Source: Deltaproteobacteria bacterium
GTDB lineage: Bacteria > Myxococcota_A > Polyangia > Polyangiales > Ga0077539
Assembly (NCBI GenBank): GCA_947477565.1
Contig: CANJUR010000024.1
Coordinates: 1 to 59,155, forward strand
Length of the DNA: 59,155 nt
Direction of reading: 5' to 3'
Shown here in pieces: positions 53,014 to 59,155 of this stretch. Position numbers and translations under genes: made by a program. The notes below the pieces were generated by a model, which did no database searches, was not told the origin of the DNA, and saw nothing but the letters and a program-made list of their open reading frames with translations. The stretch's first letter is position 1; each line of letters opens with the position of its first letter.

Positions 53014-54165
53014 GTGAGTGAGAAAACCCGTCCGGGAGTCCCGCGAAACGCACCACCCCCCATCCCACTGGTCACGCGCCGGGAGAGCGCCCCGGTGCTG
53101 CCGGTGAAGCGCACCAACCCGGACGCAATGCCGCCAGTGCCCGGAGACGCGCCGCGGTCGAAGGGAGATCCGGCGAGCGGGTCGCTCATTGGCGGAAGCA
53201 CCCAGCAGCGGCTCGACATCGCCAGCGCGGCTCTCAAGCTGCGCGGCGAGCAGGTGAGCGCGCGGGTGGTGTTCTTCAACCCCGAGCAGCAGACCAACGC
53301 CGAACTCGACGCGATCACCCAGCAGGTGATCGATGACCTGCGGGCGATGCAGACCGTGCGGCAGTCGCAGCCCCAGAAGATGACGATCTCGAGCGCCGAC
53401 TACGAAATCGACCTCATCGCCGTGCTCCGAAAGAGCCTCGAACAGGTGCTCGACCCCCGCCGCGGGTCGTTTATCAAGCTCAAGCTCGAGCTGCTCTCCC
53501 GGCGATTCACGACGCTGTTCTTCGAGTTTGCGCTGGGCCACAACGCCGTGCCCGCAGAGCTCGCCGCACGCCTCGTCACCACTCCCGAGCAAGCCCTCTA
53601 CACGGCGGTTTTGCACAACCAGCGGGGACTCCGCGATCACCTGCGCGCGCTTCGCTACGAGCGCGAAGACCTCTACGACACCGCCCTCGAGAGCCTGAAC
53701 CGATGGGAACGCGACCTCCAGTCAGCCTACCTCTCGCAACGCGCGCCAGAGCTTGGACGGCTGCTCCCGATCGTCTTCGCGGTGTTCACGGACTTCTTCC
53801 AGGAAGGGTTCCGCACCAACATCGGGGAGTTTTGCTGGGCCGTCGTGCGCGAGAGCAACGTGGCCCGCGCGGGCGACCCCCTACAGGGAATGCCGCGCGT
53901 CGGTCCGCGGGCGTTTCCGCGCTTTCGCGAGTCGTTTGAGAAGCACTTCCTCGAAGATCTCGTGCTCAACGTGCAAGACCCCCTGGTCGCGCGCCTCAAC
54001 GCCTCGCAAGAGTCCCTGCGGCCGGAGACCCTCGGCTTCGTGGCTGATCCGCGGGTCTTCAGTACGGCCTGCGCGGTGATGTGCGACGCCTTCTACGACC
54101 ACCTGCACAACGAAGGTCTGCTCGACCTGCCGCTGCAATGGCGACAGGCCACCCGCGAGGCGTGA
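53014..54165 (+). CDS. Conserved hypothetical protein (first of a coupled pair)
   Basis: A 383-aa cytoplasmic protein from the GTG at 53014; an upstream in-frame extension exists but overlaps the rnz leader. The first 60 residues are Pro-rich and basic, probably disordered. The rest is helical with long helices (QQRLDIASAALKLRG, LDAITQQVIDDLRAMQTVR, LELLSRRFTTLFFEFALGH, FQEGFRTNIGEFCWAVVRES). No catalytic motif, signal or membrane segment was seen. The stop overlaps the GTG of the next gene by the GTGA arrangement, so the two proteins are probably made together and may form a complex. No family was recognised. Confidence 0.6.
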   Translation: MSEKTRPGVPRNAPPPIPLVTRRESAPVLPVKRTNPDAMPPVPGDAPRSKGDPASGSLIGGSTQQRLDIASAALKLRGEQVSARVVFFNPEQQTNAELDAITQQVIDDLRAMQTVRQSQPQKMTISSADYEIDLIAVLRKSLEQVLDPRRGSFIKLKLELLSRRFTTLFFEFALGHNAVPAELAARLVTTPEQALYTAVLHNQRGLRDHLRALRYEREDLYDTALESLNRWERDLQSAYLSQRAPELGRLLPIVFAVFTDFFQEGFRTNIGEFCWAVVRESNVARAGDPLQGMPRVGPRAFPRFRESFEKHFLEDLVLNVQDPLVARLNASQESLRPETLGFVADPRVFSTACAVMCDAFYDHLHNEGLLDLPLQWRQATREA

Positions 54166-55244
54166 GCGCCGTCGTGACCCGCCGCTCGCTCCCGCTGCTG
54201 CGCCCGCCGGAAGCATCCCTGCCGCCGTTGCAGGCCCGCTGGATCGTCGCCGTGCTCGGCACACCAACCCTGCCCGACGAGTCCAATGCCACGTGCGACG
54301 ACTGCGCAATGCTCGCAGATCCGTCGCTTCCGCCGGGGGCGCTGGTGTTTTCGCCGGACACCCGTTGCTGCACGTACCTCCCGACGCTCGCCAACTTCCT
54401 CGTCGGCGGAGCGCTGCGGGAGGCGACCAGCCACGGCGCGGCGTCGATGCGGTTGCGCCTCGCAAAAAACGACGGGGTCTCCGCCCTCGGAATCATCGTG
54501 GACCCGGCCCTGGTCGCCGCGACCCAGAGTGATACCGAGCGCTTCGGCCGCGATGTCACCCTGCGCTGCCCGCACTACGAGCCCACCACGGGGCGGTGCG
54601 GGGTGTGGGCGTGGCGCGAGGCGACGTGCGCGACGTGGTTTTGCAAGCACACCCGCGGCGAACGAGCCAAGGCCTTCTGGAACCGCCTCCAGCAACTCCT
54701 CGCCCGCCTCGAGCGCGCCGTCGCGTGGCACTGCGCGCTGACCCTCGATCTCCCCCCGGAGGCCTTCGCGCTGCTGAGCCCCCTCGCGCGCACGAATGGC
54801 CCGGGCCGCGCCGATGTGCTGGCCGGTGAGGTCGATCCGTGGGGGCGATGGTCTGGGGACGTCGAGGGGTTCTTTCGCGCGTGCACGGAGGTCGCAGAGG
54901 CGCTGACGCCGGCCGCGGTGCTCGCACTCGGCGGCGTAGAAGCCCTCGCCCTGGCCCAAACCGTACAACTCGCGCACCGTCAGTTACTCGACGACGCGCT
55001 TCCTACGCAGGTCACCCTCGGGCGAGCGCAAGTCGTCGGACTCAGCCCCGACAGCGTGCGCACACAGGGGTACAGCCACCTCGATCCGCTGGAGGTACCG
55101 CGGGCGCTCTTCGATCAGTTGCACCACTTCGACGGACGCCCCCTCGACGACGCCCTGCGCGCCGCGAGCGCAGCGGCGGGCGAAGACGTCCCCGCGGGCG
55201 CCATCGGGATGCTCCTGGACTTTGGCATCCTGCGCGGCTGCTGA
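54162..55244 (+). CDS. Conserved hypothetical Cys-rich protein (second of a coupled pair)
   Basis: A 360-aa cytoplasmic protein with a GTG start overlapping the upstream stop. It carries three Cys clusters: CDDCAM near residue 45, CCTY near 65, and CPHYEPTTGRCGVWAWREA followed by CATWFCKH near 140-170. The last cluster resembles the Cys pattern of YkgJ-like iron or zinc chelating proteins. The C-terminal half is helical. The coupling to the previous gene suggests joint function. It lacks signal and membrane segments. A metal-binding role is inferred from the cysteines only. Confidence 0.6.
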   Translation: MSAVVTRRSLPLLRPPEASLPPLQARWIVAVLGTPTLPDESNATCDDCAMLADPSLPPGALVFSPDTRCCTYLPTLANFLVGGALREATSHGAASMRLRLAKNDGVSALGIIVDPALVAATQSDTERFGRDVTLRCPHYEPTTGRCGVWAWREATCATWFCKHTRGERAKAFWNRLQQLLARLERAVAWHCALTLDLPPEAFALLSPLARTNGPGRADVLAGEVDPWGRWSGDVEGFFRACTEVAEALTPAAVLALGGVEALALAQTVQLAHRQLLDDALPTQVTLGRAQVVGLSPDSVRTQGYSHLDPLEVPRALFDQLHHFDGRPLDDALRAASAAAGEDVPAGAIGMLLDFGILRGC

Positions 55245-55279
55245 TCGGGCCCGGCGACCTCCCCTACGCTCTCCATCCC

Positions 55280-55345
55280 CCGGTGAATGGATGGTCCCCG
55301 ACTGGGCAATGGGTGGTCCCTGACCGGTGAATGCGGGGTCTGCGT
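55280..55345. repeat. Three 22-bp imperfect direct repeats upstream of gcvP
   Basis: Three adjacent 22-bp units start at 55280, 55302 and 55324. Each opens with CCGGTGAATG or the variant CTGGGCAATG and continues with a GGTCCC-type core (GGGGTC in the third). They end 108 bp before the gcvP start. Spacing by two helical turns suits binding of a multimeric regulator, or they may form a leader structure. They do not resemble the glycine riboswitch consensus. Confidence 0.65.
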
Positions 55346-55453
55346 CCGGCGAGTCCGACCGCCATTGACCCCCTGCGGGGGGTTGACCTATCTCCCTGCG
55401 CGAAAGCACGCCTCCGCCGTCCGTCACCCCGAAAGACCAGCAGGCACCCACCG

Positions 55454-58399
55454 ATGCGATCCGAGCACGAGAACAGCCCAATCCTCGACGCCTCCGACAC
55501 CTTCGTCCACAGGCACATCGGTCCCAACGAGGGAGAGATCGCCGCCATGCTCGCCGCCGTCGGCGCGGCCTCCCTGGACGCACTCTGCGACGAGACCGTC
55601 CCCGCGGACATCCGTCTCGCGCGCCCACTGCACATCGACCTCTCGCACTACGGCGTCGATGAGGCCACCGCGCGCAGCGAGCACGGACTGCTCACCCTTT
55701 TGCAGCGCGTCGCCGGGGAAAACCAGTGCTTCCGCTCGTACATCGGGCTCGGCTACCACCCGACCATCACCCCCCCGGTCATCCAGCGAAACATCCTCGA
55801 GGATCCGGGCTGGTACACCCAGTACACGCCCTACCAGGCCGAGATCGCCCAGGGACGCCTCGAGGCCCTGCTCAACTTCCAGACCGTCATCGCCGACCTC
55901 ACCGGCCTCCCCCTTGCGGGCGCATCGCTCCTCGACGAGGCCACCGCCGCCGCCGAGGCGATGGCCATGTGCGTCAGCATCGCCGGGGGCCACGAGACCC
56001 CGCGCACCTTCCTCGTAGACCAGGGCTGCCACCCGCAGACCGTCGCCGTGGTGCGCACCCGCGCGGAGGCACTCGGCGTCCACCTCGTCACCGTCGATGC
56101 CATGAGCGCGCTGCCCGTGGACCCCGCCGCCCCGATCTGCGGCGTCCTGCTGCAATACCCAAGCTCCTCCGGGAGCGTCTACGACTGGCGCGAGACCATC
56201 GCCCGCGCGCACGCCGTCGGCGCCCAGGTGGTCATGGCCGCGGACCTCCTCGCTCTCGTCTCCCTCACCTCCCCGGGAGACCTTGGCGCCGACATCGCCG
56301 TTGGCAGCAGCCAGCGCTTCGGCATCCCGATGGGCTTCGGCGGTCCGCACGCGGCGTTTATCGCGACGAAGCACGAGCACTCCCGGCGCATGCCGGGTCG
56401 CATCATCGGCGTGTCCCGCGACGCGCACGGGCAGGTCGCGCTGCGCATGGCGATTCAGACGCGCGAGCAGCACATCCGCCGCGACAAGGCGACGAGCAAC
56501 ATCTGCACGGCGCAGGCGCTGCTGGCCATCATGGCCGGGATGTACGCCGTTTATCACGGTCCGGATGGGCTACGGCGCATCGCGGTGCGCACGCACGCCA
56601 TGACCCGCGCGCTCGCCGAGGGCCTGCGCCGACTCGGGCACACGGTGCTCAACCCGCACTTCTTCGACACGCTGCACGTTCGCGTCGCGGAGTCCCGCGG
56701 GCATGCGGTTGTCGCCCGCGCGCACCAGCACCGCGTCAACCTCCGCACCTACGCCGACGGCAGCCTCGGGGTGGCGCTCGACGAGGCCACCACCCGCGAC
56801 GACGTGCGGACCCTCTTCGACATCTTCGACCTCGCGGGCGACCGCGCCGCGGGGCTCTCACCAGACGCGCTGCTGCACGAGTCGGCGATCGCCCTGCCGC
56901 CGACGCTGCTGCGCAAGACGGCGATTCTCACGCACCCGGTGTTCAACTCGTACCACTCGGAGACGCAGTTACTGCGGTACATCACGAAGCTGCGCGGGCG
57001 CGACCTGTCGCTGACGCACTCGATGATTCCGCTCGGGTCTTGCACCATGAAGCTCAACGCCACCAGCGAGATGCTGCCGGTGACCTGGGCCGCCTTCGGG
57101 GACATGCATCCCTTCGCACCCACGGAGCAGACCGTCGGATACCAGAAGCTCTTCCGCGACCTGGAGATGTGGCTCGCGGAGATCACCGGGTTTGCCGCGG
57201 TGAGCCTCCAGCCAAACGCCGGCTCGCAGGGCGAACTCTCGGGGCTGCTCACGATTCGCGCGTACCACCATAGCCGCGGCGATCAGCACCGTGATGTGTG
57301 CTTGATTCCCGACTCGGCGCACGGCACCAACCCGGCGAGCGCGGTGGTGGCAGGCATGCGGGTCGTGGTGGTGGCCTGCGACGCACACGGGGAGGTGGAC
57401 TTGGCCGACCTGCGCGCGAAGGTGGCGGCAAACGCGGCCAACCTGTCGGCGCTGATGGTGACGTACCCGTCTACGCGCGGGGTGTTCGAGGAGGAGATTC
57501 GGGCGATTTGCGAGGCGGTGCACGCGGCGGGGGCGCAGGTCTACATGGACGGCGCCAACCTCAATGCGCAGGTGGGCCTCTGCCGCCCCGGCGACATCGG
57601 CGCGGACGTCTGCCACATGAACCTCCACAAGACCTTCTGCATCCCGCACGGGGGCGGCGGTCCGGGGATGGGACCGATCGCGGTGGCGAAGCACCTCGCG
57701 CCGTTTCTGCCGGGACACCCGGTGGTGGCTCCGATGGGCAGCGGGGCCCATGCCTCCGGGGCGGTCTCGGCGGCGCCGTACGGCAGCGCGAGCATCCTGA
57801 CGATTTCGTGGGTGTACATCGCCCTGATGGGGGCGGCGGGGCTCAAGCGCGCGACGCAGGTGGCGATTCTCGGGGCGAACTACATGGCGAAGCGCCTCGA
57901 GGGCGCCTACCCGGTGCTCTTCCGCGGGGCGCGGGGGCGCGTGGCGCACGAGTTCATCATCGACGTTCGGCCGTTCGAGAAGACGTCGGGCGTGAAGGTG
58001 GACGACGTGGCGAAGCGGCTGATGGACTTCGGGTTCCACGCGCCGACGATGAGCTTCCCGGTGGCTGGGACGCTGATGATCGAGCCGACGGAGAGCGAAT
58101 CGAAGGCCGAACTCGACCGGCTATGCGACGCGTTGATCATCATCCGCGAAGAGATTCGCGCCATCGAGGAGGGCCGGAGCGACCGGGCGGACAATGCGCT
58201 CAAGCACGCGCCGCACACCGCGGCGGCGATCGCGAGCGATGGGTGGTCCCACGGGTACACGCGCGAGCAGGCGGCGTACCCGGCGCCGTGGCTGAAGGAC
58301 AGCAAGTTCTGGCCGGCGGTGGGGCGCATCGACAACCCCTTCGGCGACCGCAACCTGATCTGCACCTGCCCCCCGATGAGCGAGTACACGGCTCCATAG
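55454..58399 (+). CDS. gcvP: Glycine dehydrogenase (decarboxylating), P protein
   Basis: P protein of the glycine cleavage system, 981 aa from the ATG at 55454, the full-length homodimeric form. It decarboxylates glycine and passes the methylamine to the H-protein lipoyl arm, using PLP bound to Lys726 in [14 protein letters not shown]. Both halves of the duplicated fold are visible: an N-terminal [17 protein letters not shown] and the C-terminal PLP domain. The conserved GPGMGPI loop follows the PLP lysine. It stands alone: gcvT and gcvH are not adjacent. Three 22-bp repeats lie upstream and may regulate it. A paired-palindrome element lies just downstream. Confidence 0.96.
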   Translation: MRSEHENSPILDASDTFVHRHIGPNEGEIAAMLAAVGAASLDALCDETVPADIRLARPLHIDLSHYGVDEATARSEHGLLTLLQRVAGENQCFRSYIGLGYHPTITPPVIQRNILEDPGWYTQYTPYQAEIAQGRLEALLNFQTVIADLTGLPLAGASLLDEATAAAEAMAMCVSIAGGHETPRTFLVDQGCHPQTVAVVRTRAEALGVHLVTVDAMSALPVDPAAPICGVLLQYPSSSGSVYDWRETIARAHAVGAQVVMAADLLALVSLTSPGDLGADIAVGSSQRFGIPMGFGGPHAAFIATKHEHSRRMPGRIIGVSRDAHGQVALRMAIQTREQHIRRDKATSNICTAQALLAIMAGMYAVYHGPDGLRRIAVRTHAMTRALAEGLRRLGHTVLNPHFFDTLHVRVAESRGHAVVARAHQHRVNLRTYADGSLGVALDEATTRDDVRTLFDIFDLAGDRAAGLSPDALLHESAIALPPTLLRKTAILTHPVFNSYHSETQLLRYITKLRGRDLSLTHSMIPLGSCTMKLNATSEMLPVTWAAFGDMHPFAPTEQTVGYQKLFRDLEMWLAEITGFAAVSLQPNAGSQGELSGLLTIRAYHHSRGDQHRDVCLIPDSAHGTNPASAVVAGMRVVVVACDAHGEVDLADLRAKVAANAANLSALMVTYPSTRGVFEEEIRAICEAVHAAGAQVYMDGANLNAQVGLCRPGDIGADVCHMNLHKTFCIPHGGGGPGMGPIAVAKHLAPFLPGHPVVAPMGSGAHASGAVSAAPYGSASILTISWVYIALMGAAGLKRATQVAILGANYMAKRLEGAYPVLFRGARGRVAHEFIIDVRPFEKTSGVKVDDVAKRLMDFGFHAPTMSFPVAGTLMIEPTESESKAELDRLCDALIIIREEIRAIEEGRSDRADNALKHAPHTAAAIASDGWSHGYTREQAAYPAPWLKDSKFWPAVGRIDNPFGDRNLICTCPPMSEYTAP

Positions 58400-58416
58400 T
58401 TGCCGCTGGGGAAGTT

Positions 58417-58451
58417 CATCACCGGTGATGTGGCGGACATCACCGGTGATG
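58417..58451. repeat. Paired 14-bp palindromes (hairpin element, copy B)
   Basis: Two copies of CATCACCGGTGATG (58417-58430 and 58438-58451) are separated by 7 bases, the same arrangement as at 11153-11187. Read on the minus strand, the spacer ends in CGCCA and AACT follows the second copy, exactly as in copy A on the plus strand, so the elements are reverse-oriented relatives. It lies 17 bp after the gcvP stop and 97 bp before a Uma2-family gene. A 14-bp hairpin can form. Confidence 0.7.
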
Positions 58452-58547
58452 AGACCGCCGCCAGTCCCGCCGCCACCCACCGCCACCCCATAGATGCTTG
58501 AAAACAAGCCCATTCGCGATGGCACGGACGTTGGAAGGGGTGCTACC

Positions 58548-59155
58548 GTGAGCAACATGGCGGCACGGATGCGCAGCGGGGTGGACGTGGTTTTCGAAGC
58601 CCCGCGGTGGTCCGAGCGGTGGACGCTTGAGGACGACGCCACCATGCCCGAGAGCCTAGAACACCAACTCACGACGAAGCTACTGCTCGACATCTTCCTG
58701 GCGTGGGTGCTGCGCACCGGACGCGACGCGACGGCGGGCAGCCACCTCGCGCTGCGCTGGGATGAAGAGCACCCAAAAGTGGGCGTCGATCCGGATGTGT
58801 ATCTGGTCGAGCCTGCGCTACCGAGAAGCACACGCAGCCTGCGAACGTGGGAGCCGGGACACCACGCGCCGACCGTCGCCGTGGAGGTTGTCAGCCGGAA
58901 GACCGCCCGCAAGGACTACGTCGAAGGGCCCGCAAAGTACGCCGCGAGCGGCACGCGCGAGTTGTGGATCTTCGACCAGGAGCGATGTGGGCGTGGGCTG
59001 ATGGGTGGTCCGTGGGTGCTGCAGGTGTGGAGACGCACTGAAGCAGGAGCGTTTCGACAGGTGTACGCAGGCGACGGGCCGGCGTACTCCGAAGCGATCG
59101 ACGCATGGCTCGTGGTCACCGATGACGGCACACGACTGCGGGTGGCCGACGACGA
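58548..59155 (+). CDS. Uma2-family (DUF820) putative endonuclease, partial
   Basis: A protein of the Uma2 (DUF820) family, PD-(D/E)XK-like, cut by the window end after 202 residues. The GTG at 58548 is chosen because GGAAGGGG lies just upstream; ATG 58494 and ATG 58557 are alternatives. The family motifs are visible: VDPDVYLVEP and VAVEVVSRKTARKDYVEGPAKYAASGTRELWIFD, where the acidic and lysine residues form the presumed nuclease site. Its function is unknown; Uma2 genes are usually accessory and multiplied in genomes. It lies next to copy B of the palindrome element. The 3' end is missing. Confidence 0.85.
   Translation, partial: MSNMAARMRSGVDVVFEAPRWSERWTLEDDATMPESLEHQLTTKLLLDIFLAWVLRTGRDATAGSHLALRWDEEHPKVGVDPDVYLVEPALPRSTRSLRTWEPGHHAPTVAVEVVSRKTARKDYVEGPAKYAASGTRELWIFDQERCGRGLMGGPWVLQVWRRTEAGAFRQVYAGDGPAYSEAIDAWLVVTDDGTRLRVADD

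Noticed and set aside
55245..55453. Possible glycine riboswitch upstream of gcvP
   Set aside because: The conserved riboswitch core was not found; only three 22-bp repeats are seen.

Overview
The window is about 59 kb of very GC-rich DNA, with GC-biased third codon positions and many GTG starts. It looks like a chromosome segment from a Myxococcota (Polyangia-type) bacterium. The signs are the density of lipoproteins with Asp/Ala/Thr/Gly-rich spacers after the lipobox (about eleven here), a Ser/Thr kinase with the HRDVSPQN catalytic loop and a C-terminal membrane anchor, C-terminal Gly/Arg sorting-like tails, and myxobacterial gene pairs such as a matrixin protease with a small secreted partner. 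The assignment is inference; no rRNA or tRNA gene was seen.

Layout. 1-5 kb: a TRAP-type pair (TatT-like lipoprotein and DctP-like binding protein), then a coupled secreted protein/matrixin pair and an unknown protein. 5-14 kb: an anchored protein of unknown role, an inositol monophosphatase, a VWA lipoprotein, a GH75 chitosanase-like lipoprotein, a CpXC protein, a membrane TPR protein and an esterase. 14-24 kb: a HEAT-repeat protein, coaE divergent from a MerR-TPR regulator, rpmG (57 aa), a second VWA-like lipoprotein, polA and a cysteine-rich lipoprotein whose start lies in one arm of a 250-bp imperfect palindrome. 24-31 kb: a CehA/McbA-type PHP metallohydrolase, a lone ccmE with a Cys heme-ligand motif, a PPP-type phosphatase, a sterol desaturase-like protein and a cysteine-rich lipoprotein. 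31-37 kb: an E2 acyltransferase, a Ser/Thr kinase, an unknown protein, glutamyl-Q tRNA(Asp) synthetase and a lipoprotein-like gene with no start codon. 37-44 kb: a purple-acid-phosphatase-like enzyme, a lysyl oxidase lipoprotein with both cofactor residues, a glycine-rich RRM protein, a propeller-like lipoprotein and a GT-C-like membrane protein. 44-59 kb: a small helical protein, a 1505-aa zinc metalloprotease, an AAA ATPase/TOPRIM-like pair, RNase Z with an HD protein, a coupled pair of unknown proteins, gcvP and a Uma2-family protein cut by the window end.

Most genes are single or in pairs, so there is no large operon. Housekeeping genes (coaE, rpmG, polA, gcvP, gluQ, rnz, E2) are scattered among envelope and secreted proteins. 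The features most worth a second look are the ATPase/TOPRIM-like pair at 49.6-51.3 kb, the long palindrome at 24.35-24.60 kb, a two-palindrome hairpin element present at both 11.15 and 58.42 kb, three 22-bp repeats before gcvP, the lysyl oxidase, and the Cys-type CcmE.
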